A stretch of 64,000 bases of DNA from DATEDA01 sp963827595 (GCA_963827595.1 CAWHBT010000012.1:1-64000); one strand, 5' to 3'; numbered from the stretch's first letter, positions 25,002-34,812 are shown. The notes: generated by a model not told the origin, from the letters alone. Program-made: numbers and translations.

Positions 25002-27050
25002 ATGCAGACGAAGGTGGTGGTGCTCGCGGCGCTCACGGGATTGGTGCTACTCGCCGCGGGCGGCGCGTACGCCGCGACGGCGGTGCCGATGAAGCCGCAG
25101 GACGCGGCGGGCGGGACGCTGCTCCTGAAGTCGAACGAGAACGGCGAGACGTTCGCCGTACCGCTCCTCGCCACCGACGTCGACATCCGCGTCTCCGGCA
25201 TGGTCGCGCGCGCGACCGTCCGGCAGCGATTCCGCAATCCGCACGCGGACTGGTACGAAGGGATCTACGTCTTCCCGCTCCCGGAGAACGCCGCCGTCGA
25301 CCATCTGCGGATGCGGATCGGCGCGCGGATCGTCGCCGGCGAGATCAAGGAACGGCAGGCCGCCAAGGTCGTCTACGAACAGGCGAAGCAGTCGGGACGG
25401 CGGGCGGCGCTCCTCGAGCAGGAGCGGCCCAACATCTTCACCTCGAGCGTCGCGAACATCGGCCCGGGGGAGGAGGTCGAGGTCGAGCTCGAGTACCAGC
25501 AGCAGCTTCGCTACGAGCAGGCGCGCTACCGCCTGCGCTTTCCGATGGTGGTCGGGCCGCGCTACATCCCGGGGACGCCGGACGCGAGCCTGATCGGCGC
25601 CGGGTGGTCCCCCGGTACGGACCAGGTCCCCGACGCGCCGCGGATCACGCCGCCCGTGCTGCGACCGGACGAGCACGGGAAGCCGGCGAATCCGGTGACG
25701 CTGCGCGTAGCGCTCGAGGCCGGCGTGCCGCTCGCCGCGGTCGAGAGCGCCTACCACCCGGTCCGCGTGCGCGAGACGAGCCCTTCCGCCCGCGAGGTCG
25801 TCCTCGACGGCGAGGCCTACGCCACCCGCGACTTCGAGCTCGCGTGGACGGTCGCGCCGGCCCGCGCGCCGCGCGTGGCGCTGCTCACCGAGCGCAAGGG
25901 CGACCGGCACTACGGGCTGCTCATGGTGATGCCGCCGGCGGGCGAGCGGGTCGTCGCGAACCTGCCGCGGGAGGTGATCTTCGTCATCGACACCTCGGGC
26001 TCGATGCACGGCGCGTCGATCGTGCAGGCGAAGGAGGCGCTCGAGCTCGCCGTGCTGCGGCTCGGTCCCCGGGACCGGTTCAACGTCATCGAGTTCAACT
26101 CCTCCGCGAGCACGCTCTTCACCGACGCCCGCGCCGCGACCCCGGACCACCTGGCGATCGCGACGCGCTGGATCCGCGCGCTCAGGGCGCAGGGCGGCAC
26201 CGAGATGGCGGCGGCGGTCAGGCTGGCGCTGAACGGGCGGGAAAGCCCCGACCGGGTGCGCCAGGTGGTCTTCCTGACCGACGGCGCGGTCGGCAACGAG
26301 GACGCGCTCTTCCGCCTGATCGCCGAGCGGCTCGGCGACTCGCGCCTCTTCACGGTCGGCATCGGCTCGGCGCCGAACAGCCACTTCATGACCAGGGCCG
26401 CGCAGGCCGGGCGCGGCACCTTCACCTACATCGGCAAGCCGGACGAGGTGAGGGAGAAAATGGCCGGGCTCTTCGCGAAGCTCGAGTCGCCGGTGCTCAA
26501 GAACGTCCGCATCGAATGGCCCGATCGGGCGCAAGCCGAGTCCTGGCCGAAGCGGCTGCCCGACCTCTACCTCGGCGAGCCGGTGGTCGTCACGGCCGCG
26601 CTCGCGCGCACCGACGGCGAGATCGTCGTGTCAGGGATGCTGGGCGACGCGCCGTGGCGCGCCGCGGTCCCGATTTCGGCCGCCGCCGACGGCAGCGGCA
26701 TGGGCGTGCTGTGGGCGCGCGACAAGATCCAGGCGCTCATGGATAGCCTGCGCGAGAACGCGGCCGAGCCCGAAGTCCGCGCGGCGGTCGTCGACCTCGC
26801 GCTCACCCATCATCTCGTCACCAAGTACACGAGCCTGGTCGCGGTGGACCGGACGCCAGGGCGGCCGGACGCGGCCGCGCTCAAGTCCGCCGCGGTGCCG
26901 ACCAACTTGCCCGACGGCTGGACCTACGACGCCGTCTTCGGCGAGCTCCCGCAGGGCGCGACCGACGCGCGCTTCAACCTGCTCTTCGGTGTCCTCCTGC
27001 TCCTGACCGCGGCGCTCGCGTTCGGCGTGCGCCGGCGCGTCGCGGCGTAG
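25002..27050 (+). CDS. VIT- and VWA-domain surface protein, class GN sortase target
   Basis: 682 residues. A signal peptide (VVVLAALTGLVLLAAGGAYA) is followed by a VIT domain (about 45-170: VRQRFRNPHADWYEGIYVFP, EEVEVELEYQQQLRYEQARY). A VWA domain (about 320-500) has the MIDAS motif DTSGSMHG, with VVFLTDGAVGNEDALF. The C-terminus has ELPQGATDARF, then a membrane helix (LLFGVLLLLTAALAFGV) and RRR. This sorting signal matches the marine proteobacterial sortase target family, whose usual motif is close to LPxTAT; here it is LPQGAT. The sortase gene begins 12 bp downstream. VIT/VWA proteins usually mediate surface adhesion. Confidence 0.93.
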   Translation: MQTKVVVLAALTGLVLLAAGGAYAATAVPMKPQDAAGGTLLLKSNENGETFAVPLLATDVDIRVSGMVARATVRQRFRNPHADWYEGIYVFPLPENAAVDHLRMRIGARIVAGEIKERQAAKVVYEQAKQSGRRAALLEQERPNIFTSSVANIGPGEEVEVELEYQQQLRYEQARYRLRFPMVVGPRYIPGTPDASLIGAGWSPGTDQVPDAPRITPPVLRPDEHGKPANPVTLRVALEAGVPLAAVESAYHPVRVRETSPSAREVVLDGEAYATRDFELAWTVAPARAPRVALLTERKGDRHYGLLMVMPPAGERVVANLPREVIFVIDTSGSMHGASIVQAKEALELAVLRLGPRDRFNVIEFNSSASTLFTDARAATPDHLAIATRWIRALRAQGGTEMAAAVRLALNGRESPDRVRQVVFLTDGAVGNEDALFRLIAERLGDSRLFTVGIGSAPNSHFMTRAAQAGRGTFTYIGKPDEVREKMAGLFAKLESPVLKNVRIEWPDRAQAESWPKRLPDLYLGEPVVVTAALARTDGEIVVSGMLGDAPWRAAVPISAAADGSGMGVLWARDKIQALMDSLRENAAEPEVRAAVVDLALTHHLVTKYTSLVAVDRTPGRPDAAALKSAAVPTNLPDGWTYDAVFGELPQGATDARFNLLFGVLLLLTAALAFGVRRRVAA

Positions 27051-27061
27051 GCGAGGAGGAG

Positions 27062-27745
27062 ATGCGCCATGCAATCCTTCCGGACCCGGATGTGGCTCTG
27101 GGCGTCGAGTGCGCGCTCCCGGCTGCGCAAGGGCTCGTCGGCGATCGAGCTCGGCGAGCGCGCTGGGTGCGACGCGTCGCCACCGGCGTCGCGGCCGTGC
27201 TCCTCGCCGGCGGCCTCTGGCAGCTCGGGCAGGGGCTCTACATCCACGCCAAGGCGAGGCTCGCGCAAGCGCTGATGCACCGCGCCTGGGTGCGGACGCT
27301 CGACGGCGAGCGGCAGGTGAAGCCGTGGCCGTGGGCCGATACGTGGCCGGTGGCGCGACTGCTCGTGCCGCGGCTCGATGTCGATCTTTTTGTCCTCGCC
27401 GGCGCGAACGGTCGCGCGATCGCCTTCGGCCCGGGCCACGCGTTCGGCACGCCGCTGCCGGGCGAGTCGGGAAACAGCGTGATCGGCGGGCACCGCGATA
27501 CCCACCTCGCGTTCCTGCGCGACCTCGAGCCCGGGGTCGAGATCGTGGTCGAGCGGCCGGACGGCGCGCGGCGCCGCTATCGCGTCGACTGGACGAGCGT
27601 GCTCGACAAGCGCGAAGTGTGGGTGCTCAAGGACGAAGGACCGACGCGCCTCACCCTGATCACGTGCTATCCGTTCGACGCGCTGCGGGCCGGCGGGCCG
27701 CTGCGGTACGTGGTGACGGCGCGGGCGCTCGACGGGTCGTCCTAG
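27062..27745 (+). CDS. Class GN sortase (proteobacterial sortase)
   Basis: 227 residues, RBS GAGGAGG just before ATG. After a basic tail, one membrane helix (VATGVAAVLLAGGLWQLGQG) anchors the enzyme. The sortase fold keeps the catalytic His in NSVIGGHRDTHLAFLRDLEP, the Cys in TLITCYPFDAL and the Arg in GPLRYVVTARAL. Class GN sortases occur in Gram-negatives with a single dedicated target, here the VIT/VWA protein immediately upstream. The reading frame from 27069 is a shadow. Its end overlaps the convergent FAD oxidoreductase by 4 bp. Confidence 0.93.
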   Translation: MRHAILPDPDVALGVECALPAAQGLVGDRARRARWVRRVATGVAAVLLAGGLWQLGQGLYIHAKARLAQALMHRAWVRTLDGERQVKPWPWADTWPVARLLVPRLDVDLFVLAGANGRAIAFGPGHAFGTPLPGESGNSVIGGHRDTHLAFLRDLEPGVEIVVERPDGARRRYRVDWTSVLDKREVWVLKDEGPTRLTLITCYPFDALRAGGPLRYVVTARALDGSS

Positions 27746-29182
27746 CGCCGGATGACTCGGGCCGCGTTGGCGCCGGCCGCGCCGGCGATGCCGGCTCCCG
27801 GATGCATGCCCGGGCCGCAGAGGTAGAGCCCCGCGATCGGTGTCGCGTAGCGCGCGAGCGCCGGGATCGGCCGCATCCACAGCACCTGGTCGAGCGCGAG
27901 CTCCGCGTGGTGCGCCTGTCCCTCGGGCCAGCCGTGCGCGTCCTCCAGGTCGGGGGGCGCGAGCACGGTCCGCTCGAGAACGGCCGGAAGGTGCGGCGAG
28001 AGCATCTCGACCACGAGGTCGCCGAGCGCCGCGCGCCGGGCGTCGCTCCACCCGCCGTCGGCGAGAGCATGGGGCGCGTACTGCACGTGGACCTGCACGC
28101 GGTGCCGACCGTCCGCGAGCGGCTCGGCGCTACGCGCTTCCAGATACGGCCGCGTCGAGATCCGTCCGTACTTCGCGTCGTCGTAGGCGCGCTCCAGGTC
28201 ATCGAGCGACTGCGCCAGCACGAGCGTCGTGAATCCCGGCGCGCGATCGAGCGTGAGGGTGACGCGCGCGACGACGCCGCGGGAGCGGATGTTGCGCACC
28301 GCGCGCGCGAGCTCCGGATCCAGCCATCCGGGGTCCACGAGTTCGAGGAGCGTGCGCCGCGGGTCGACGCCCGAGACGACGGTCGAAGCGGCGATCTCCT
28401 CGCCGCTCGCCAGTGCGACGCCGGCGGCGCGACCGTCGCGCACGATGATCCGGGCGACCGGGGCATGGCGGCGCTCGACGCCGGGCAGCTCGGCCAGCAC
28501 GCGCGCGATATTCGAGCGCGGGGGACGGAACACGCCGGGTGGGCTGCCGAGATGATGATGGAGGAGCCGGAACGCCGTGCCGCCGGAGCGCGGGCCCTGC
28601 TGCAGGTGCATGACGCCTGCCGCGCCGAGCGCGGCCTTGAGCGCATCGGTCTCGAACCAGTCGTCGAGGAAGTCCGCGACCGACATCGGCAGGAGGCGCA
28701 ACAGATCCTCGATGCCTTGCCGTCCGAGGCGCCGCGCGCGGAGCCCGAGACCGGCGAGCCGCGCGAGCTCTCCGAGCTCGCGGGTCAAGGGATCCGGCGG
28801 CGGGGCGGCGTAAATGCGTCTCGAGCAGGCGCGCGAGCCGCGCCATCCGTTCACAGAACTCCGGCCACTTCGCGGCGTCGCGAGGGCTTATCCGCCGAAT
28901 CGACTCGGTCGATCGTACGACGTCAAGCCACAGCTCGAGACGTCCGCCGTCGGCGAGCGGGGTCGTGAGCCACGGGTCGGGGGGCTCGATGCTCAATCCC
29001 TGCCGATCGAGCGCGAGATCGCGCGCGATCCGCGGCGGGACCCATCCGGCTTCGGCGTCGTCGCTGGCGGCGCGGTCGTCGAGCACGAGCACTCGGTGCC
29101 CGGCCCGCGCGAGGTAGTGCGCGGCGACGAGCTCGTCGATGCCGGCGCCCAGGACAAGGGTTGGTCGTTGCTGTTCGGCCAC
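27742..29182 (-). pseudogene. Phytoene-desaturase-like NAD(P)/FAD-dependent oxidoreductase (one frameshift)
   Basis: Related to the intact protein at 34813-36393. N-terminal half from GTG 29182: TLVLGAGIDELVAAHYLARA is the FAD dinucleotide fold. The frame is lost near 28815 and resumes as IYAAPPPDPLTRELGELARL. It then runs through SVADFLDDWFETDALKAAL and GVDPRRTLLELV to the C-terminal FAD motif GLYLCGPGMHPGAGIAGAAG. A single indel explains the break; apart from this it is full length (about 480 codons), so a sequencing error is quite possible. These CrtI-like enzymes resemble PYROXD2; substrate unknown. The start overlaps the acyl-CoA dehydrogenase end. Confidence 0.75.
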
Positions 29183-29230
29183 GCGGTGGGCGGCGGGCGC
29201 TCGGCAGATGACCCCGGCGTCCCGCAAATC

Positions 29231-30412
29231 TCAGGCAGGATGGCGCTTGACGAGCTGGCGCGCGATGATGATCCGCTGCAACTCGTTCGTGCCCTCGCCG
29301 ATCGCGAGCAGCGGCGCGTCGCGGTAGTAGCGCTCGAGGTTGAACTCCTTCGAGTAGCCGTAGGCGCCGTGGATGCGCATCGCTTCGAGGCTGTTCTCGA
29401 GCGCCGCCTCGGTGGCGTAGAGCTTCGCCATGCCCGCTTCGAGGTCCGAGCGCCGGCCCTCGTCATAGGCCCGCGCGGCGGACTCGGTGAGCAGGCGCGC
29501 CGCCTCGACCCGGGTCGCCATGTCGGCGAGCTTGATCTGGATCGCCTGGTGCTCGGCGATCGGCTTGCCGAAAGTCTTGCGCACCTGCGCGTAGCGCAGC
29601 GACTCCTCGAGGCAGGCGCGGGCGAGACCGACGCCGCGCGCCGCGACGTTGATGCGCCCGAGCTCGAGGCCGCTCAGGATCTGTTGCAGGCCCCGGCCTT
29701 CCGCGCCGCCGATCAGATTGGCGGCCGGAACCCGGCAGTCCTCGAACACGATCTCGCCCGTGTCGATCCCGCGGTAGCCGAGCTTCTCGAGCTTGCGGAC
29801 GACCTTGAAGCCCGGACCCTTCTCGACCAGCAGCAGGCTCATGCCCTTGTGCTTGGGCTCCGCGCGCACGTCGGTCTTCAGCAGCACCGCGAGGATCTGG
29901 CCCTCGACGCTGTTGGTGATCCAGCTCTTCGCGCCGTTGACGACGTAGTGATCACCCTCGCGCCGGGCGTGCGTCCGGACCGCCTGCAGGTCGGTGCCGC
30001 AGTCGGGCTCGGTGAGGGCGACCCCGCCCCGGAGTTCGCCGCTCGCGAAGCGCGCAAGGTAGCGCCGCTTCTGCTCGTCGGTGCCGAAGCGCTCCACCGC
30101 CGCCGCCATGATGAGATGCGAGTTGAAGACCCCGGCGACCGACATCCACACGGCGGAGACCCGTTCGACGACCCGTGCGTACGTGAGCGCGGAGAGCCCA
30201 AGCCCGCCGTACTCTGGTGCGATCGTGGCGCCGAAGAGCCCGAACGCCTTGAGCTTCTCGACGATCTCCCGCGGGTAGGTGTCCGTCGCTTCGAGCGCGT
30301 GCGCGTGCGGCCGGACGTCGCGCTCGAGGAACCGATCGACGCCGTCGAGGATCAGCGACTCCTCGCGGAGACGGTCGTCGGGATTCGCGGCCACGTCAGT
30401 GCTCGACCGCAA
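29231..30412 (-). CDS. Acyl-CoA dehydrogenase
   Basis: 393 residues, complete. N-terminal helical domain with TYPREIVEKLKAFGLFGATI and PEYGGLGLS; middle beta domain with GVALTEPDCGTDLQAVRT and YVVNGAKSWITNS; C-terminal FAD domain with YAQVRKTFGKPIAEHQAIQ. The terminal IHGAYGYSKEFNLERYYRDA and LAIGEGTNELQR carry the catalytic Glu region. Oxidises an acyl-CoA to the 2-enoyl-CoA, electrons going to ETF. It lies 10 bp after the MmgE/PrpD gene and forms an operon with it and the FAD oxidoreductase. Confidence 0.93.
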   Translation of the reverse strand: MRSSTDVAANPDDRLREESLILDGVDRFLERDVRPHAHALEATDTYPREIVEKLKAFGLFGATIAPEYGGLGLSALTYARVVERVSAVWMSVAGVFNSHLIMAAAVERFGTDEQKRRYLARFASGELRGGVALTEPDCGTDLQAVRTHARREGDHYVVNGAKSWITNSVEGQILAVLLKTDVRAEPKHKGMSLLLVEKGPGFKVVRKLEKLGYRGIDTGEIVFEDCRVPAANLIGGAEGRGLQQILSGLELGRINVAARGVGLARACLEESLRYAQVRKTFGKPIAEHQAIQIKLADMATRVEAARLLTESAARAYDEGRRSDLEAGMAKLYATEAALENSLEAMRIHGAYGYSKEFNLERYYRDAPLLAIGEGTNELQRIIIARQLVKRHPA

Positions 30413-30422
30413 CCGGCGCGCG

Positions 30423-31835
30423 CTAGCCGGCCGAGGCGAGCCGGCGCGCCGCCACCTGGTCCGGGCGCGTCAGCCGCAGGACGGCGCCGACGTCCTGCGC
30501 CTGGTCGAGCGCGAGCAGGGCGCGCGCGAGCTCGTCGCGGCGGCGCTCGGAAAGATACGGGCCGACGAGGCCGTCGAACTTCGAGCGCAGCTCCGCCGCG
30601 CTGACGAAGTGCTCCGGCTCGCCCTTCGCCACGCGCACGAACTTCTCGAGCGTCGCGCCGCGCGTCCGCAGGCGCACGATCGCGCTCATGTAACGCGGGA
30701 ACTCGGCCTCCGCGCGCGGGTCGACCACCGTCCGGACGCGCTTGCAGAGCGCGAGCGTCTGCGGGTCGCGGACGTGGCGGGCGTAGTGGTCCCACTGCAT
30801 CGCGCCCTCGCGCAACGCGACGGCTGCCACGAACGGCATCGAGAACTGCCCGTCGACCACGTTCTTCGGCTGCTGCTTGTCGGCCTCCGGATCGCCGATG
30901 ATCTTCCAGCCGGTGTGCGGCAGGCCGACTTCGACCGCCTCGACGTCTTCCGGCTTGAGACCGTGGGCGGCGCGCAGCTCGAGCAGCGCGTCCACCGCCG
31001 CATGGCTGTAGCGGCACGCGGGGTAGGGCTTGATCGCGATCGCCATCGTCTCGTAGACGCGGCCGAGACCGGCCACCGCGTGCTCGAGGACCGGGTTGGG
31101 GGCATACGCCCGCAGGAACCCGGCCTTGCCTTCGATCGCATCGACGGCGCCGTGGAAGCCCTCGCGCGCCAGGCTCGCGGCGATGAGCCCGCTCATCGCG
31201 GCGTGGCCCACGTGCGAGCGCTTCGTCCAGGCGCCGTCGACGAGGAACTGCATCGAGCCCGCCGCCTGGCTCAGGGCGATGCCGAACGCGTGGGCGATCG
31301 CGTCGGCCGACAGGCCGAACACGCGCCCGGCGGCCGCCGCGGCGCCGAAGACGCCGCAGGTCGCGGTCGGGTGGAAGCCGCGGTCGTAGTGATCCTTGGG
31401 GACGAGGGCGAGGCTCAGGCGGATCTGCACCTCGTAACCGGCGACGATGGCGGCGACGAGGTCGCGGCCGCTCGCCCCGGCGATCTCGGCGGCGGCGAGC
31501 GCCGCCGGCACGATGGGCGCGCTCGGATGGATCGAGCCGCGCGCGTGCGTGTCGTCGAAGTCGAGCGAGTGGGCGAGCGTGCCGTTGACGAGCGCCGCCG
31601 CGAGCGGGCCGTAGCCGCGCTCGTCACCGACGACGGTGGCCTTACCCTGCGCGAGGCCGAGCCGCTCGACCGCGGCGAGCAGCGACGGCGTGGAGTCGGC
31701 GTCGTGGCGGGCGCGCAGGGCGATGCCGACCATATCGGTCACCAGCCACTGGGCGCGGCTGCGAACCTCCGCCGGCAGGTCGTCGTACGAGATCCCGGCG
31801 ACGAAATCGGCAAGCTCGCGGGTGATCGAAGGCAT
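30423..31835 (-). CDS. MmgE/PrpD-family protein
   Basis: 470 residues, complete. The all-helical PrpD fold is shown by ALVNGTLAHSLDFDDTHARG, the family signature with DDTH. Further motifs are SIHPSAPIVPAALAAAE, DRGFHPTATCGVFGAAAAAG, AGSMQFLVDGAWTKRSHVGH and KPYPACRYSHAAVDALLEL. PrpD dehydrates 2-methylcitrate; most MmgE/PrpD paralogues have unknown substrates, and this one lacks any other methylcitrate gene nearby. Upstream of the acyl-CoA dehydrogenase in the same direction. Confidence 0.92.
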   Translation of the reverse strand: MPSITRELADFVAGISYDDLPAEVRSRAQWLVTDMVGIALRARHDADSTPSLLAAVERLGLAQGKATVVGDERGYGPLAAALVNGTLAHSLDFDDTHARGSIHPSAPIVPAALAAAEIAGASGRDLVAAIVAGYEVQIRLSLALVPKDHYDRGFHPTATCGVFGAAAAAGRVFGLSADAIAHAFGIALSQAAGSMQFLVDGAWTKRSHVGHAAMSGLIAASLAREGFHGAVDAIEGKAGFLRAYAPNPVLEHAVAGLGRVYETMAIAIKPYPACRYSHAAVDALLELRAAHGLKPEDVEAVEVGLPHTGWKIIGDPEADKQQPKNVVDGQFSMPFVAAVALREGAMQWDHYARHVRDPQTLALCKRVRTVVDPRAEAEFPRYMSAIVRLRTRGATLEKFVRVAKGEPEHFVSAAELRSKFDGLVGPYLSERRRDELARALLALDQAQDVGAVLRLTRPDQVAARRLASAG

Positions 31836-31927
31836 GGCGTTCTTCCCTGGAAGGCGGGCAGGCGGCCATGATAGAGAGCCTCGCCGCGCTCAGCAATACG
31901 CGCGCGGCGAGAGGGGTCGTCGCTCGT

Positions 31928-32167
31928 CTAGGCCCGCGAGGTTTCGCCGTCGGCGGGCGCTCCGCTGCGCCGTCCCATGTGGTCGTGCAGCTCGCGGATC
32001 GTCCGGGACCCGGTGGTGACGAACGCGAACGGCAGCACGGCGTGCACGAGGCACGCGAGGCCGCCGAGCACCATGCGCACGCCGAACCCGGTCGCGACGA
32101 CCAGGTGTCCGCCGTAGGTCTCGCCCACCGTCTCGGGGTGGGCGGTGAAGAGCCGCACCAGCCGCAT
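31928..32167 (-). CDS. Small DUF6356-type membrane protein
   Basis: 79 residues. MRLVRLFTAHPETVGETYGG and HLVVATGFGVRMVLGGLACL, followed by VHAVLPFAFVTTGSRTIREL, match small proteins with a conserved HP-x-VGETY start, one membrane helix and a TxSRTIRELH motif. Function unknown. It lies 92 bp upstream of the MmgE/PrpD gene on the same strand. Confidence 0.75.
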   Translation of the reverse strand: MRLVRLFTAHPETVGETYGGHLVVATGFGVRMVLGGLACLVHAVLPFAFVTTGSRTIRELHDHMGRRSGAPADGETSRA

Positions 32168-32320
32168 CGTTCGCTCCTTGCGATTCGTCGCGGCGGAGTG
32201 TAAGGACCGCGAACGGCGGCGGCGCTGCCGTTTTTCTCATTGCGGCTCGCGTTGGCGTGGGGAATATTCACCAGCCGGCCGGTGCTCTATGCTTCGCGCA
32301 ACGCCGACGAGGAGGATGCC

Positions 32321-33427
32321 GTGAGAGTCACCGCCGCCGTCATGCCCGAGCGCTCGGGCCGCTGGTCGCTGGAGGAGCTGGAACTCGCCGATCCGGGACC
32401 GAAGGAGGTGGTGGTCCGGGTCGTCGCGAGCGGCATCTGCCAGACCGACGTCCATGCCCGTGACGGCTACTTTCCGGTGCCGTGGCCGGCGGTCTACGGC
32501 CACGAAGGGACGGGCGTCGTCGAGCGGGTCGGCGCGGCGGTCAAGGCGGTCGCGCCCGGCGACCACGTGATCATGGCGAGCCCGTCGTGCGGCGAGTGCG
32601 CGAACTGCCGCGAGGGCTACGAGGCGTACTGCGTCCGCAGCCGGGAGATCAAGCTCTGCGGCCTCCGGATGGACGGCTCGATCGCACTCCGCAAGGGCGA
32701 CACGCCGGTGCACGGCTCGTTCTTCCAGCAGTCCTCCTTCGCGACGTTCGCGCTCGCCATCGAGGGGAACGTCATCAAGGTCGCGCGCGACGCGCCGCTC
32801 GACGTGCTGGCCGCTTTCCCCTGCGGCGTGAACACCGGCGCCGGGGCGGTCATGAACATCCTCCGGCCCCGGCCGGGCGACTCGCTCGCGGTCTTCGGCG
32901 CCGGGACCGTCGGCCTCGCCGCGCTGCTGGCCGCCAGGCTCCAGGGCTGCGACCCGATCATCGCGGTCGACGTCTTCGAGAACCGGCTCGCGCTGGCGCG
33001 CGAGCTCGGCGCGACGCACGTCGTCGACGGAAAACGGAACGACGTCGCCGCCGAGGTGCGCCGCATCGCCGGCGGCCGCGGGGTGCGGTTCGCGTTCGAG
33101 GCGGCCGGCGTGCCCGCCGCCCTCCGCGCGGCGGTGGATGCCCTCGCGCCGCGCGGGGTGTGCTGCCTGGCGGGCAGCGCGCGCGGCGGGGTCGACGTGC
33201 CCCTGGAGATGGCCGCCCTGCAGCAGGGCCGCGTCGTCCGCGGCTGCATCCAGGGCGAAACCGTGGTCCAGGAGTTCCTGCCGAAGCTCGTCGCGCACCA
33301 CCGTGCCGGGCAGCTGCCGGTCGACCGCCTGGTGCGGCGCTACGAGTTCGGCGCGATCAACGAGGCGGTGGCCGACATGCTGAGCGGGAAGACGATCAAG
33401 GCGGTGCTGCAGATCGGCCGGGCGTAG
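32321..33427 (+). CDS. Zinc-dependent alcohol dehydrogenase (MDR family)
   Basis: 368 residues from GTG 32321, 5-6 bp after GAGGAGG; an upstream ATG at 32240 lacks such a site and would add about 27 non-conserved residues. Catalytic zinc ligands are Cys in ASGICQTDVH and His-Glu in YGHEGTG. The structural zinc lobe is CGECANCREGYEAYC with four Cys. The NAD-binding loop is VFGAGTVGLAALLAARLQG, with Asp in IIAVDVFENRL selecting NAD. Resembles aryl-alcohol/benzyl-alcohol dehydrogenases. Stands alone between two minus-strand blocks. Confidence 0.92.
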   Translation: MRVTAAVMPERSGRWSLEELELADPGPKEVVVRVVASGICQTDVHARDGYFPVPWPAVYGHEGTGVVERVGAAVKAVAPGDHVIMASPSCGECANCREGYEAYCVRSREIKLCGLRMDGSIALRKGDTPVHGSFFQQSSFATFALAIEGNVIKVARDAPLDVLAAFPCGVNTGAGAVMNILRPRPGDSLAVFGAGTVGLAALLAARLQGCDPIIAVDVFENRLALARELGATHVVDGKRNDVAAEVRRIAGGRGVRFAFEAAGVPAALRAAVDALAPRGVCCLAGSARGGVDVPLEMAALQQGRVVRGCIQGETVVQEFLPKLVAHHRAGQLPVDRLVRRYEFGAINEAVADMLSGKTIKAVLQIGRA

Positions 33428-33449
33428 CTACTTCGCCCGGGGGCCTACA

Positions 33450-34781
33450 TCACGCCGCGGGGAGACCCTGAGCGGCGATCGCGCTGAGCTCCGCGCAAAG
33501 CTGAGCGAGGAGCGTGCCCGCTTCCGCCGCAGACAGCGCCGCGTCCCGCGCCACAAGGCAGAGATTGATCCTGTCACCGAGGGTTGCCGATGCAACCACC
33601 AGCGGCACTACGGGGCCTGGCGGGGAGACGAGAAAGTACTCGCGGATGTGCCGGCCCGCGTCGCCGAACCAGCCGGTGCTCGCTCTGACGTTGCTCACCC
33701 CGCCCGAAAGGCGATACATCCTCTCGTACCACCGGCCGTTCTGCTGGAACGGACTCCAGCGGCAGATCAGCACCAGCAGCAGGAACCCCCACGGGGAAAG
33801 CGCAGAGCGTTGCGCACCTTTCTCCGCTCGCGTCTGGACCGCAATCTGTCTCAGGAGGGTGTGCAGCTCCGCATCCGGTCGATCGAGGAGGGTGACCCAG
33901 TGTCCAAGGACGACGGAGAAGGAGTCCGCCAGCCCCTGAGGCGCGGCCCGGCGCAGACACACGGCCGAGGCAAGCCCGAGGCTGCGTTTGTAGGTCTGGG
34001 CGCGCGCTTGCACCGTCGTTTTCGCCAGGACCTTCCCCAGGACAGCGAGAAGGAGATCGTTTGGGGTGACCCGCTGGGCCTGGCACCAGGTCATGAGCGG
34101 TCCGGCGAGGCCGGATGGCAGGGACGTGAGGTGAATGTGCGTGCCCTCACCGCGGACCCTTGCCTCTCTGAAACGATAGACCCTGCGGACGGCGCGGCTG
34201 AGCCAGATGGCCCGAGCCAGCGCGACGATCTGGCTCACGCAGCGATGGCGAAACCCGGCAGCGCGGGCCGCGAGAGGCGACAGCATCGTGAACGGGCGCG
34301 CGTCCTCGGGGTGCCGAGTCCCGTAGTACTGATTGAGCACGCGGCGGAGCAGTAGCCGCACCGACATCTCGTCGGCCGCGAGATGGCGCCAGACGGCGAT
34401 GAGGAAGTACGAATCGGAGCCGCGATCCTCGAGAATCGACCAGCGGATGGGGTGGTGCGGCCCCTCCGGAAACCTGGCGTTGAGCGATTCGGTCAGCATC
34501 CGCTCCAGCGCGTCGGCCGGGAACTCAGCAGGGGCGATTTCCTCGAGCGCGATCTGGTCGGCGCGGTCGTAGCGGTAACGGCGCCGGTCGTCATGCAGGA
34601 CCAGCGTCCCGACCCCGGCGTCCTCGCAGGCGGTCTGGATGGCCGCGCGCAGCAACGGGATGTCGACCCGCCCGTTGAGGCGCACGACCTGGCCGGCGTT
34701 GTACGGATGCACCGCCTCCCAATGGGCCATGACCTCCTGGAAGTGGTTCAGGCGCGCAAACTCGCCGGCCGATCGGCTCAT
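33450..34781 (-). CDS. Condensation-domain acyltransferase-like protein
   Basis: 443 residues, single CoA-dependent-acyltransferase fold (NRPS condensation/PapA/WES superfamily). The catalytic motif is HLAADE at about residue 132 (HxxxD kept, final Gly of HHxxxDG replaced). Other family features are LNHFQEVMAHWEAVHPYNAG at the start, TPNDLLLAVLGKVLA, and GVSNVRASTGWFG near the C-terminus. No NRPS or PKS carrier is nearby, so it may be a stand-alone O- or N-acyltransferase. It lies 31 bp after the FAD oxidoreductase gene on the same strand. Product unknown. Confidence 0.75.
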   Translation of the reverse strand: MSRSAGEFARLNHFQEVMAHWEAVHPYNAGQVVRLNGRVDIPLLRAAIQTACEDAGVGTLVLHDDRRRYRYDRADQIALEEIAPAEFPADALERMLTESLNARFPEGPHHPIRWSILEDRGSDSYFLIAVWRHLAADEMSVRLLLRRVLNQYYGTRHPEDARPFTMLSPLAARAAGFRHRCVSQIVALARAIWLSRAVRRVYRFREARVRGEGTHIHLTSLPSGLAGPLMTWCQAQRVTPNDLLLAVLGKVLAKTTVQARAQTYKRSLGLASAVCLRRAAPQGLADSFSVVLGHWVTLLDRPDAELHTLLRQIAVQTRAEKGAQRSALSPWGFLLLVLICRWSPFQQNGRWYERMYRLSGGVSNVRASTGWFGDAGRHIREYFLVSPPGPVVPLVVASATLGDRINLCLVARDAALSAAEAGTLLAQLCAELSAIAAQGLPAA

Positions 34782-34812
34782 CGACTCGACGGTAGCACGA
34801 AGGTGCGGCGGG

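Noticed and set aside
24224..26746. Very long second-frame reading frame (840 codons) over the methyltransferase and VIT/VWA genes
   Set aside because: It is a shadow in GC-rich DNA: Arg/Ala/Gly-rich, no motifs, while the other frames hold clear domains and proper starts.
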